DNA of 32,562 bases from Parvibaculum sp035325945 (GTDB lineage Bacteria > Pseudomonadota > Alphaproteobacteria > Parvibaculales > Parvibaculaceae), in contig NZ_DAOKYX010000031.1 of the NCBI RefSeq assembly GCF_035325945.1, positions 1 through 32,562 of the forward strand, written 5' to 3'. The translations under genes and the position numbers were made by a program. The notes beneath the pieces were generated by a model. That model ran no database searches. It was not told the DNA's origin and worked only from the letters and a program-made list of their open reading frames with translations. Positions 1 through 8,816 of the stretch are shown one piece after another. Positions within the stretch are counted from its first letter, which is position 1. The number at the start of each line of letters is the position of its first letter.

Positions 1-408
1 TCAGGACACGGGCACGTTGCGCTTCGTCAGCACACCGGCGAGGCAGGCAGCCGGATCGGCTGCGCCGCCCTCTCTCTTCCTTGCATCGACATAGGAAGAG
101 GCGAGAATGTCCGCATCGGTCTTGTAGAAATAGACGAAGAGGTTGCAGGCACCGCCCGCATATTGCCAGACCTCGGCGCCCGGCTCGACGCGGCGGAAAT
201 CGGGCGCGCCGAGACGCGCCGACAGCGCTTCGGGCGCCACGCCGACAAGGCTTTGCGGCGCGAGCGGGCCCGAGCCGATCTGCCGCGACGGCGCGACCTT
301 GGCGAAAGCCGCTCCCGAAAGACCGACACCCGAACGCGCGCCGTCGCTCGCGCAGCCCGCGACGAGAATGAAAGAGAGGACAGCGAGCGAAGAAATTTCG
401 AGCCGCAT
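1..408 (-). CDS. Small hypothetical lipoprotein
   Basis: Predicted 135-residue envelope lipoprotein of unknown function. The N-terminus has a short basic start, a hydrophobic stretch and a lipobox ending VAGC with the acylated cysteine at residue 19, so it should be exported, lipidated and membrane anchored. The mature part contains a short region resembling SmpA/OmlA-like small lipoproteins (LSARLGAPDFRRVEPGAEVW, then a Cys and an aromatic run FVYFY), but I do not recognise a named family. The ATG at 408 is chosen because it sits just before the signal peptide; the reading frame stays open upstream only by running through the neighbouring gene. The start overlaps the stop of the upstream membrane-protein gene by one base (TGATG), so the two are probably translationally coupled. 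The stop codon is at the window edge and the gene is complete. Confidence 0.75.
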   Translation of the reverse strand: MRLEISSLAVLSFILVAGCASDGARSGVGLSGAAFAKVAPSRQIGSGPLAPQSLVGVAPEALSARLGAPDFRRVEPGAEVWQYAGGACNLFVYFYKTDADILASSYVDARKREGGAADPAACLAGVLTKRNVPVS

Positions 409-1067
409 CAGGAAAGACCGATCCTTTTCGTGGTGTGGACCATGAAGGCCGTCGCGAAGAGCGGCGCGGCGAGATTGACGAGCGGCACGGTCGCGAAGGC
501 GGCGACGAGAACACCGGCGAGGAAGATCCGCCCGCGATGGCGCCGCCTCAGCGCCTCCACCTCGCCGGTCGTCAGATGGCGAAGCGCGACCAGCTCGAAA
601 TATTCCCGGCCGAGAAGATAGCCGTTCACGACCCAGAAGAGCGCGAGATTGAAGCCCGGCACGAGATAGAAGGGCAGGGCGATTAGGTTGACGGCAATGA
701 GAACGAGGGTGAAGCGGAAGGCGACGAGAAGGGACTGAAAAAAGGGCTGGTCGCGGCCTGGCGCATCGGCCGGATAGTCGCGCGCCTCGACCTCGCCCGC
801 GATGCGCTCGAGAAAAAATCCGGCGACCAGCGAGACGACCGGATGCACGAGCGGAACGAGCACTATGAGCGCGAAGAAGCGGGCGATCCATTCGAGCGTC
901 ACATCGAGCCAGTAGGTGCCGAATTGCGGCATGGCGGCGAGCGCCCATTGCAGCCCAGCGCCGAACAGAGCGAGAACGAGGACCGTCACCGCGAGCGACA
1001 GCCAGAGCACGCGGCGGAAAGGAGCCGAAAAGGTTTGGCGCAACGCGCGCAGCGCATCCGAAAACAT
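408..1067 (-). CDS. EI24/CysZ-like integral membrane protein
   Basis: 219-residue polytopic membrane protein of the EI24 (etoposide-induced 2.4)/CysZ-like family. Hydrophobic segments lie near residues 20-45, 60-85, 115-145 and 185-210, and the family signature GREYFELVALRH follows the third hydrophobic region. CysZ of E. coli is a sulfate permease; most alphaproteobacterial members have no tested function, so sulfate transport is only a possibility. I chose the ATG at 1067 (MFSDALRALR) because it begins right before the first conserved part; an in-frame start at 1154 would add 29 low-complexity residues and leave almost no room for a promoter against the divergent kinase gene. It is followed directly by the lipoprotein gene. 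Confidence 0.8.
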   Translation of the reverse strand: MFSDALRALRQTFSAPFRRVLWLSLAVTVLVLALFGAGLQWALAAMPQFGTYWLDVTLEWIARFFALIVLVPLVHPVVSLVAGFFLERIAGEVEARDYPADAPGRDQPFFQSLLVAFRFTLVLIAVNLIALPFYLVPGFNLALFWVVNGYLLGREYFELVALRHLTTGEVEALRRRHRGRIFLAGVLVAAFATVPLVNLAAPLFATAFMVHTTKRIGLS

Positions 1068-1183
1068 GCGCGCGAGCTTATCGGCTCGGCCCGTTTTTTC
1101 CAATCGTCCGGCTCCCCCTCCCGCCAATCGCCCACTATACTCGCGCCGCTTCATTCCACTTTTTTCTTCCCGCGACGAGGACC

Positions 1184-2176
1184 ATGACTGAAACGAAATT
1201 CGACGTTGCCGGCATCGGCAATGCGCTTGTCGATGTGATCGCCGATTCCGACGACAGGTTCCTCATCGCCAATGGCATCGAAAAGGGCGGCATGACGCTC
1301 ATCGATGCGGCGCGGGCGGACGAACTCTATGGCCGCATGGGGCAGGCCATCGAAATGTCGGGCGGCTCCTGCGCGAACACGATCGCGGGGCTCGCCTCGC
1401 TCGGCGGCAGGGGCGCGTTTTTCGGCAAGGTGAAGAACGACCAGCTCGGCGCCGTCTTCGCGCATGACATCAAGTCGCTCGGCGTCCACTTCCCCGCGCC
1501 CTCCGCCGAGGACGGGCCGCCCACCGGGCGCTGCCTGATCCTCGTCACGCCCGACGCCCAGCGCAGCATGAACACCTATCTCGGCGCGGCGCAAAACCTC
1601 GGTCCCGACGACATCGACCCCGCCGTCATCGAGGCGGCCGCCGTCACCTATATGGAAGGCTATCTCTGGGATCAGCCCGGCGCGAAGGAAGCCTTTCTCA
1701 AGGCGGCGTCGATCGCGCGCAAGGCCGGCCGCCTCGTCTCGCTGACGCTTTCCGATTCCTTCTGCGTCGCGCGCTACCGCGACGAGTTCCGCCGCCTCGT
1801 CCGCGACGAGGTCGATCTTCTCTTCGCGAACGAAACGGAAATCCTTTCGCTCTACGAAGTCGATCTCTTCGACGAGGCGCTCGCGCGCGTGAAGGCCGAG
1901 TGCAAATTCGCCGCGCTCACCCGCTCGGAAGCGGGCGCGGTCATCGTCGCTGATGGCGAGGTCCATGTCGTCGATGCCGACAAGGTGGCGAAGGTCGTCG
2001 ATACGACGGGCGCGGGCGATCTTTTCGCGGCGGGCTTTCTCTACGGGCTTGCGCGCGGCCACTCGCCCGTCCACTCGGCGCGGCTCGGCGCCATGGCAGC
2101 GGCCGAGGTCATCTCGCATTACGGACCGCGGCCGCAGGTCTCGCTCGCGAAGCTGGCGAAGTCCCGGGGGCTTTAG
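1184..2176 (+). CDS. PfkB-family kinase (adenosine kinase-like)
   Basis: 330-residue ribokinase-fold sugar/nucleoside kinase. The N-terminal PfkB signature is GGSCANTIAGLASLGG (residues 60-75), and the C-terminal signature DTTGAGDLFAAGF (273-285) carries the catalytic Asp279 and the anion-hole glycines. Length and the opening VAGIGNALVDVIA match the alphaproteobacterial proteins annotated as adenosine kinase, which would make AMP from adenosine and ATP in the cytosol. Substrate cannot be fixed from sequence; ribose, fructose or inosine are alternatives. The gene is monocistronic: it diverges from the EI24 gene across about 115 bp and is followed by a REP-like palindrome. Confidence 0.88.
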   Translation: MTETKFDVAGIGNALVDVIADSDDRFLIANGIEKGGMTLIDAARADELYGRMGQAIEMSGGSCANTIAGLASLGGRGAFFGKVKNDQLGAVFAHDIKSLGVHFPAPSAEDGPPTGRCLILVTPDAQRSMNTYLGAAQNLGPDDIDPAVIEAAAVTYMEGYLWDQPGAKEAFLKAASIARKAGRLVSLTLSDSFCVARYRDEFRRLVRDEVDLLFANETEILSLYEVDLFDEALARVKAECKFAALTRSEAGAVIVADGEVHVVDADKVAKVVDTTGAGDLFAAGFLYGLARGHSPVHSARLGAMAAAEVISHYGPRPQVSLAKLAKSRGL

Positions 2177-2203
2177 TTCGCCGCCATCGCTACAACTTCG
2201 GAA

Positions 2204-2289
2204 GTCATCCCGGGGCTCGTCCCCGGAATCCATCTTTCTTCCGGGGGTGGAGGAGGCCCATGGGTCCCGGGAACAAGTCCCGGGACGAC
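2204..2289. repeat. REP-like palindromic element
   Basis: Two arms of about 30 bases (2204-2233 and 2260-2289) form an imperfect inverted repeat. Each arm also holds its own small dyad (CCGGGGCTCGTCCCCGG in the first, TCCCGGGAACAAGTCCCGGGA in outline in the second). The arms are separated by 26 bases. This resembles the dispersed 'cccgggct-gtcccggg' palindromes common between genes in alphaproteobacteria. It lies in the convergent space between the kinase gene and rpiB, where it could act as a bidirectional transcription terminator. No second full copy is visible in the window. Confidence 0.6.
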
Positions 2290-2356
2290 GCTACTATTTT
2301 TCACGGGGGTCACGAAGACCGGATAGCGACGCGGCCTCTGGCGGCTCGCAATGACA

Positions 2357-2806
2357 TCACCCCTCCAGCGCCCCGATCATCTCCACCCGCGCCGCATGCC
2401 GGCCGCCCTCGAACCGGGCGGTCAGGAATGCATCCACGATATCGAGCGCCAGCCCTTCGCCCACCACGCGCGCGCCAATCGAAAGCATGTTGGCATCGTT
2501 GTGCTGCCGGATCATGCGGGCTGAGAATGTGTCGGCGCAGACGCCGCAACGGATACCCTTCACCTTGTTCGCGGCCATCATGATGCCCTGGCCTGTGCCG
2601 CACAGGATGATGCCAAACCGGCAATCGCCGGAGGCGACGAGCCGCGCCGCCGCTTCGCCGTGCCTGGGATAGTGTGTGCTTTCCGGCGTCGTTGGTCCGA
2701 TGTCGACCGCCTCCCAGCCACGCGCCGCGATATGAACGGCAATGGCCTGTCGGAGCTGAATGGCGGCGTGATCGCTGGAGAGGACAATGCGGTTGCTGGC
2801 TGTCAT
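2357..2806 (-). CDS. rpiB: Ribose-5-phosphate isomerase B
   Basis: 149-residue RpiB/LacA-family enzyme that interconverts ribose 5-phosphate and ribulose 5-phosphate in the pentose phosphate pathway. Visible family marks are SSDHAA (residues 10-15), the active-site loop CGTGQG with the base-catalyst Cys69, the stretch MAANKVKGIRCGVC after it, and the HNDAN segment (102-106) that contributes substrate-binding residues. The length is typical. The ATG at 2806 (MTASNRIVLSSDH) is preferred over an in-frame start at 2845, because the family begins within a few residues of the first strand. It is convergent with the kinase gene across the REP-like element and reads the same way as coaA upstream, about 95 bases away. 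Confidence 0.93.
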   Translation of the reverse strand: MTASNRIVLSSDHAAIQLRQAIAVHIAARGWEAVDIGPTTPESTHYPRHGEAAARLVASGDCRFGIILCGTGQGIMMAANKVKGIRCGVCADTFSARMIRQHNDANMLSIGARVVGEGLALDIVDAFLTARFEGGRHAARVEMIGALEG

Positions 2807-2896
2807 GGCGAAGCCGTCCCGTTTCCCAAGGCGATTTGATCCCAATGCAATCTGACGGTCTGGCCGTGTTGGATCAGGAAAAATGAAAACGTCCTA

Positions 2897-2910
2897 AAGC
2901 TCTAGAGCTT
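2897..2910. repeat. 14-bp perfect palindrome at the coaA stop
   Basis: AAGCTCTAGAGCTT is a perfect 14-bp palindrome overlapping the coaA stop codon (TAG, complement 2902-2904). It has no loop or adjoining T-tract, so it is a poor intrinsic terminator; it might be a protein site or chance. Confidence 0.3.
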
Positions 2911-3924
2911 CCGCAGGGCCACGTCGCGGATGCGGTGATCCGCGCCCTTGCGCAGGATGAGGTGGGCGCGCTGACGCGTCGGAAGAATGTTCTTCCTCAG
3001 ATTGGCGAGGTTGATCGAGGTCCAGATCGCATCCGCCGTCTGCACCGCCTCATCGTCGGAGAGCTTCGCGTAGCGGTGGAAATAAGCCTTGGGATCGCGG
3101 AACGAAGTCTTCCGCAGGCTGAGGAAGCGGTCGATATACCAGCCGCGGATCGCCTCTATATCGGCATCGAGATAGATCGAGAAATCGAAGAAATCGGAAA
3201 CGAAGGGCTGCGGGTCCTCGCCCTCTGCGGGTTTCCAGGGCTGGAGCACATTGAGCCCCTCGACGATGAGAATGTCGGGCTGATCGACGACGATCGTCTC
3301 GCTCGGCACGATGTCGTAAGAGAAGTGCGAATAGACCGGCGCCTCGACATTGCGCATTCCAGCCTTCACATCGGAGAGGAACTGGATCAGGCGGCGTACG
3401 TCGAAGCTTTCGGGAAAGCCCTTGCGGCCCATCAGATCGCGCTCTTCGAGAATCCTGTTCGGGAAGAGAAAGCCGTCCGTGGTCACGAGATCGACCTTGG
3501 GGTGGTTCGGCCAGCGGGCCAGCAGCGTGCGCAGGATGCGCGCGGTCGTGCTCTTGCCGACGGCGACCGAGCCCGCGACGCCGATGATATAGGGCACCTT
3601 GTCCTGGGCGTGGCCGAGGAAGTCCGAGGTGACGCGGTAAAGCTCCTGCATCTCGGCCACATAGAGATTGAGGAGACGCGAAAGCGGCAGATAGATCTCG
3701 CTCACCTCATCGAGCGAAATGCGTTCGCCGAAACCTTTCAGCTCTTCGAGTTCCGTCTCGGAAAGGGGGAGCGGCGTGTCCTTGCGGAGCATGCCCCATT
3801 CGGCCGCAGAGAAGTGCCGATAGGGCGAAAGGGGCGCGCGGTCCAGGTCCAGTGTGGGGCTTGCCGTCATGGTCTCGGATTCCCGTACCTGTATTGCGTT
3901 TGCAGGTTCCGTCAGGACGGTCAT
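2902..3924 (-). CDS. coaA: Pantothenate kinase, type I
   Basis: 340-residue type I pantothenate kinase, which phosphorylates pantothenate with ATP as the first, usually CoA-feedback-regulated, step of CoA synthesis. Walker A GSVAVGKS is at residues 118-125, and long blocks match E. coli CoaA (for example VSEIYLPLSRLLNLYV, TTDGFLFPN, KGFPESFD, PDILIVEGLNVLQ, NLRKNILPTRQRAHLIL). The start at 3924 overlaps the hisE stop as ATGA with an AAGG motif just upstream. A second ATG at 3870 would give 322 residues, nearer the E. coli length of 316, and is a real alternative. The frame is open further upstream to 4353, but that part only antisenses or overlaps hisE. The last CoA step, coaE, is also in this window at about 18.5 kb. 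Confidence 0.95.
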   Translation of the reverse strand: MTVLTEPANAIQVRESETMTASPTLDLDRAPLSPYRHFSAAEWGMLRKDTPLPLSETELEELKGFGERISLDEVSEIYLPLSRLLNLYVAEMQELYRVTSDFLGHAQDKVPYIIGVAGSVAVGKSTTARILRTLLARWPNHPKVDLVTTDGFLFPNRILEERDLMGRKGFPESFDVRRLIQFLSDVKAGMRNVEAPVYSHFSYDIVPSETIVVDQPDILIVEGLNVLQPWKPAEGEDPQPFVSDFFDFSIYLDADIEAIRGWYIDRFLSLRKTSFRDPKAYFHRYAKLSDDEAVQTADAIWTSINLANLRKNILPTRQRAHLILRKGADHRIRDVALRKL

Positions 3925-4271
3925 TCGGCCTTGCCTGGCGTATTGTTCTGAGGGCGGGAGGCTTTTTCCTCGATGCCCGATTGGCCTTCCCGGCGCGCAA
4001 GCTCGGAATAGACCGAAGACGGCTCTATGTTCAAGGCCGCAAGCGTCACCAGCCAGTGATAGAGAAGATCGGCCGACTCCGCGACGATGGCCGCCCGGTC
4101 GCCGGACATGGTGGCGATCACCGTTTCGATGGCTTCCTCGCCGAGCTTGCGGGCGCAAAGGGGCGCCCCGCCGCTCATGAGCCGGGCGGTGTAGGACGAA
4201 GCCGGATCGCTGCCCTTGCGGGCGGCAATCGTCGCAAAGAGCGCATCGAGCTGACGGGCGTCGGCTGCCAT
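3921..4271 (-). CDS. hisE: Phosphoribosyl-ATP pyrophosphatase
   Basis: 116-residue HisE, the MazG-like all-alpha NTP pyrophosphohydrolase that converts phosphoribosyl-ATP to phosphoribosyl-AMP, step two of histidine synthesis. Metal-binding acidic motifs are present: KLGEEAIETVIA and ESADLLYHWLVTL. The ATG at 4271 (MAADARQLDAL) starts directly before the first helix; the in-frame extension to 4370 has no family counterpart. The C-terminal tail (EKASRPQNNTPGKAE) is polar and probably disordered. The gene overlaps coaA by four bases (ATGA). In many alphaproteobacteria hisE directly follows hisF; here about 3 kb and an assembly gap intervene. Confidence 0.93.
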   Translation of the reverse strand: MAADARQLDALFATIAARKGSDPASSYTARLMSGGAPLCARKLGEEAIETVIATMSGDRAAIVAESADLLYHWLVTLAALNIEPSSVYSELARREGQSGIEEKASRPQNNTPGKAE

Positions 4272-4437
4272 GGGGCATCCCCCGAAGAGCGTTCTCCCAA
4301 AGGGAGTGGCAAAATAGCGAAAGCTCCGGGATCGCCCGGGGTGACCTTGCCACCCGGGAGCCCGAAACACGGCGGGCTCTCCCTAGCAGATTTATTTTTG
4401 GGACGCCAGCAGCGCTGTTCCGCCACCTCCGAAGGGG

Positions 4438-5526
4438 TCAGGTGCGGGTGGCGAGGCTCAACCCGACCATGGCGCCCGTCCGCACGCCGTCCCGGGTGGC
4501 ATGGCGCAGGCTCGCGCCCCGAAGATCGGCGCCCCGAAGGTCGGCGCCCGTCAGATCCGCCCGCAGGAGGATCGCGTCGCGCAGATCGGCGGCGGCGAGG
4601 ATCGCATGCTGGAAATTGGTATCGGCGAGGATCGCACCGCGGAGCAGCGCGCTCGCCAGGATCGAATGCGAAAAATCGTGGCGCGACAGGTCCATATGCG
4701 AGAAATCGGCGCGCTCTCCCTGACGCTGGCTCGTCTGGATCCAGACCAGGTGGCGATCGAGTATGCGCTTCATGCGCTCGGGCCCGGGCGGGCGGCGCGC
4801 CTTGGTGGCGCGCATCAGCTCGCCGCAGTTCGCCGTCTGTTCGCACATGATGGCGCGGCGGAAATCGGCATCCGAGAGGTTCGCGCCGGTGAACTCGACC
4901 TTGATGAGCTCGGCGCCCGCAAAGCGCGCGCCCCTGAGATCGGCGCCGTGAAGGCTGACGCCGGAAAGCTCCGCCCCCTCGAAATCGACATCGAGCAGTT
5001 TGCAGTCCGAGAGGTTCGTCCCGCGCATGACGGCATTGCGGAAGGTGGAGTGTTCGCGCCGGCTGGCGACGCCGCCCGCGCGAATGACGACACCGCGGCG
5101 CAAATCGGCTCCTTCGAGGTGGGTTTCGCTCAGTTCCGCATTCTGGAAGCAGGCGCCGCGCAGATCCGCCTGCGAGAAATTCGTGCGGGTGAGATTGGCG
5201 CCGTCGAAACTGGCGCTGAAGAGATTGGCGCCGACGAAGCGCGCATCCTCGAGATCGGCATTCTCGAAATTGCAGGCGATGAAATGGCCATGCGAGAGAT
5301 TGATGGAGCGCAGGTCGAGGCCGGAGAGATCGCAATCCTTCATCACCACGCACCAGCCATTCGGCACGCCCTTGAGGAAACGCAGGTTCAGCTCCTCGAG
5401 CTTCTTCAGGGCTTCCTGGCTGATGCGCCGGCCGACAATGGCGCGGGGGTCACGCAAGGGATCGCGCCGGGCATCGCTCTGCGTCGCCATTTCGCGCGCG
5501 CGATGGTCTTTCATCTCCGCCGACAT
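4438..5526 (-). CDS. Pentapeptide-repeat protein, two repeat blocks
   Basis: 362-residue cytoplasmic protein built largely of pentapeptide repeats (consensus A(D/N)LxG/x), which fold as a right-handed quadrilateral beta-helix. The first block covers about residues 63-225 and the second about 272-342. Between them is a linker with three cysteines nearby (MCEQTANC) and the segment HLVWIQTSQRQGERADFS, resembling the HxxWlxxxgxxGxRADfs lead-in often seen before such repeats. The N-terminal 60 residues are charged and helical. Function is unknown; Qnr/MfpA-type gyrase protection is the best-studied role of this fold, but the two-block layout with linker does not match it. The ATG at 5526 follows a GGGGGT stretch. 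No signal peptide or membrane segment is visible. Confidence 0.88.
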   Translation of the reverse strand: MSAEMKDHRAREMATQSDARRDPLRDPRAIVGRRISQEALKKLEELNLRFLKGVPNGWCVVMKDCDLSGLDLRSINLSHGHFIACNFENADLEDARFVGANLFSASFDGANLTRTNFSQADLRGACFQNAELSETHLEGADLRRGVVIRAGGVASRREHSTFRNAVMRGTNLSDCKLLDVDFEGAELSGVSLHGADLRGARFAGAELIKVEFTGANLSDADFRRAIMCEQTANCGELMRATKARRPPGPERMKRILDRHLVWIQTSQRQGERADFSHMDLSRHDFSHSILASALLRGAILADTNFQHAILAAADLRDAILLRADLTGADLRGADLRGASLRHATRDGVRTGAMVGLSLATRT

Positions 5527-5665
5527 TCGGACACCCCCAGCATCGGTACGCCGGGACCACCCCAGGCAAACTGACGCCCGGGATGCTAACGGCCCTGTCC
5601 TTCAGATTCGTTTAAATGATTGATGAAAATTTTCAGCTTCGAGAAAGGCCCGTCAGCCGGCCCGC

Positions 5666-7195
5666 TCAGCGCCAGAAGACGCCCCCGTCGCGGAAGGCGC
5701 GCCATTCGTCGAGCGCCGACTGCCACTGCTTGCGGGCGCGCCTCTCGTGATGGGCGAGCACGCGCTTGCCCGGCGCCGCGAGGTCCGGCTCGATGGCGGC
5801 GAGTTCCTTGATGATCGCTCCCGCCGTCTCGACATCGTTCAGCGCGCCGAAATCGTCCTGCAATTTGGAGAGGGCGCGGAAATAGTGCCGCGTCGCCGCA
5901 TGCGGATAAAGCGAGGCGAAGAAGCCGGAGGCATAGCGCAGCCGCTTCAGACGCTTGCGCAAATCATGGCGCTCGGTCGTGTCGAGGTCTTCGATGTGAC
6001 GGCCGAGCCGCGAGACGCTGCGGTAGCGCCGGTCGAGCGCGCGGGAGGCGAACTCGGCGATCGGCGCGCCGAGCGCGGCGGCGTCCCGAGCGGCCCCACG
6101 CCAGCTTCGCTCATCGAGATAAAGCGCGAGTTCGAGGACGAAGCGCGTCATGCGCGACGAACGCAAGGACGCCCGCGCGCCTGCCCAGGCCGAGACCTGC
6201 GCCTTACCGGCGGCGGCGCGCAGCGCGGCGAGCCCCTCATCGCCCGGATTTTCGGCTTCGACGGGCGTCAGGATCTCGCTCGTGAAAACGTCGAAATCCC
6301 GCGCCCGGCCGATGGAGGTCGCAAGCCATCTCGCCTCCTGCGACAGGCGGCGGACATGATCCTTGCCGATCACGCGGCGGAAGACGGTGAAGGCGGAGCG
6401 CATGCGGCGGAGCGCCACGCGCATCTGGTGGAGGCCCTCCGGGAGCGACCCATCGACGGTCACCGCCTCGTTCATCAGAAGATGCGTCAGGCAGTGACGG
6501 AGGATGACCACATAGGCGTCCTCGACGGTGAGGCCGGGCGCGAGGCTTAGCATCTCGGCGCGGATGGCAGCGGGCTTTTCGTCGCCGGCAAGCGCAAGCG
6601 CGCGCTCGGCCTTGCTGCGCAAGCCGATGCGAACCGGCACGATGTCGGCGAGTTCGAGCGCGAGGCGATAAAGACCGGCGGGCGCGCCGCGCTTCAGCTC
6701 GAGTTCGAATTCGGACACGGGCATCTCGCGGCCATCGGCGCTCAGCATGCCATTGTCGATCGCCAGTTCGATCTCGTCGCCCTCCGGCGTCTGAAGCGTC
6801 CTTGCCGTGCGGCGGATGCGCGAGGTGAGGCGGGGCGAGATCGCCTCGCCATTGGCGAGTTCCGCGATCCGCGCCCGCAGGTCGGCAGGCAGGTGGTTGA
6901 GAGCGGGCGCTTCCTCGCCGCTTGCAAGCGGCGTCTCCCATTCGCCGCGATTGCTGGCAAGCGTGCCGCCCTCGCTGCCGGTCTTGAGGGTCTGGATGCG
7001 CTTGCCTTCCGTCTCGCGCACCCTGAGCGCAAGACCTTCCTTCAACAGCGCGAAGTCGGGCGTATCGAAATAGACGGAATGAAGAAGCCGGGCGCGGGCA
7101 GGACCCGTTTGCAGCCGGGAGAGGGCTCGCGAACGGCGCACACGCTCGAGAGCGGCGGGCTCGCATTCAAGCTTCAGCTCGATCTCGCGGTTCAT
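5666..7195 (-). CDS. CYTH-CHAD domain protein (probable triphosphatase)
   Basis: 509-residue two-domain protein. The N-terminal CYTH triphosphate-tunnel domain (about 1-205) starts with the diagnostic ExExK motif (EIELK, residues 4-8) and has a second acidic strand EFELELK (162-168). The C-terminal CHAD domain (about 225-500) is helical and rich in conserved His/Arg, as in LHQMRVALRRMRS and RHDLRKRLKRLRYASGFF. E. coli YgiF has the same architecture and hydrolyses inorganic triphosphate; CHAD domains bind polyphosphate. A role in triphosphate or polyphosphate metabolism is therefore likely. The ATG abuts the assembly gap, so no ribosome-binding site can be seen, and a longer start inside the gap cannot be excluded. 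The stop is about 140 bases before the pentapeptide gene, read in the same direction. Confidence 0.88.
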   Translation of the reverse strand: MNREIELKLECEPAALERVRRSRALSRLQTGPARARLLHSVYFDTPDFALLKEGLALRVRETEGKRIQTLKTGSEGGTLASNRGEWETPLASGEEAPALNHLPADLRARIAELANGEAISPRLTSRIRRTARTLQTPEGDEIELAIDNGMLSADGREMPVSEFELELKRGAPAGLYRLALELADIVPVRIGLRSKAERALALAGDEKPAAIRAEMLSLAPGLTVEDAYVVILRHCLTHLLMNEAVTVDGSLPEGLHQMRVALRRMRSAFTVFRRVIGKDHVRRLSQEARWLATSIGRARDFDVFTSEILTPVEAENPGDEGLAALRAAAGKAQVSAWAGARASLRSSRMTRFVLELALYLDERSWRGAARDAAALGAPIAEFASRALDRRYRSVSRLGRHIEDLDTTERHDLRKRLKRLRYASGFFASLYPHAATRHYFRALSKLQDDFGALNDVETAGAIIKELAAIEPDLAAPGKRVLAHHERRARKQWQSALDEWRAFRDGGVFWR

Positions 7196-7295
7196 NNNNN
7201 NNNNNNNNNNNNNNNNNNNNNNNNNNNNNNNNNNNNNNNNNNNNNNNNNNNNNNNNNNNNNNNNNNNNNNNNNNNNNNNNNNNNNNNNNNNNNNN
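7196..7295. other. Assembly gap (100 N)
   Basis: Run of exactly 100 N between the CYTH-CHAD start codon and the sequence just downstream of hisF. Its length is probably a placeholder, so the hisF to CYTH-CHAD distance is not known. Confidence 0.98.
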
Positions 7296-7326
7296 GGAAG
7301 CGCCGGGCCGCCGCCGGAAATCCCGG

Positions 7327-8084
<758 letters not shown>

Positions 8085-8088
<4 letters not shown>

Positions 8089-8816
8089 GCCGCCTCCTTG
8101 AGAAGCGCGAGCGCCTCTTTCGGATCGAGGCGGCCGTCATAAAGCGCGCGGCCCGAGATCGCGCCCTCGAGCCCCTTGCAGCGCGCGGCGATGAGACGGC
8201 GTATGTCCTCGATCGAGGAAAGGCCGCCGCTCGCGATCACCGGGATGGAGATCGCATCGGCGAGCGCCACCGTCGCCTCGATGTTCAGGCCCTCGAGCAC
8301 GCCGTCGCGGTCGATGTCGGTGTAGATGATCGCGGCGACGCCCGCATCCTCGAAACGGCGGGCCATTTCGAGCACGCCGAGATCGGAGACTTCGGCCCAG
8401 CCTTCGGTGGCCACGCGGCCGCCCTTGGCGTCGAGGCCGACGGCGACGCGGCCGGGAAACTTGCGGCACGCCTCGATGACGAGGGCGGGGTTCTTCACCG
8501 CCGCCGTGCCGATGATGACGCGGCGGACGCCCTTTTCGAGCCACATCTCGATGGTGGCGAGATCGCGAATGCCGCCGCCGAGCTGCGCGGGGATCGAGAT
8601 CGCCTTCAGGATCGCCTCGACCGCGCCGGCATTGACCGGATGGCCGGCGAAGGCGCCGTTCAGATCGACGAGATGGAGATATTCAAAGCCCGCCGCCTCG
8701 AAGGCGCGCGCCTGCGCCGCCGGATCGTCATTGAAGACGGTCGCTTCTTCCATGAGGCCGCGCACGAGACGCACGCATTGCCCGTCCTTGAGGTCGATAG
8801 CGGGAAACAGGATCAT
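8085..8816 (-). CDS. hisA: Phosphoribosylformimino-AICAR ribotide isomerase
   Basis: 243-residue TIM-barrel isomerase (ProFAR to PRFAR), the step just before HisF/HisH. Asp8 in FPAIDLKDG is the expected catalytic acid/base, the second aspartate is in YTDIDRDG, and GGGIRD and ASGGLSS are phosphate-binding loops. The ATG at 8816 overlaps the hisH stop by one base (TGATG); the four-residue upstream extension (MACL) is not needed. The hisA stop overlaps the hisF start, so hisH-hisA-hisF is read as one coupled unit. Confidence 0.97.

Noticed and set aside
1..948. 315-residue extension of the first lipoprotein
   Set aside because: It would overlap the whole EI24-type gene and put the clear signal peptide in the middle of the protein.
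3925..4353. N-terminal extension of CoaA to 483 residues
   Set aside because: Overlaps hisE in another frame and has no counterpart in type I pantothenate kinases.
4438..5526. Qnr-type quinolone-resistance protein
   Set aside because: Two repeat blocks with a linker, and a length of 362 residues, do not match the single continuous helix of about 215 residues in Qnr.
4501..5574. 357-residue plus-strand open frame with repetitive EIGA/EIRA motifs
   Set aside because: It is the antisense of the pentapeptide-repeat gene; its periodicity just mirrors the five-codon repeat.
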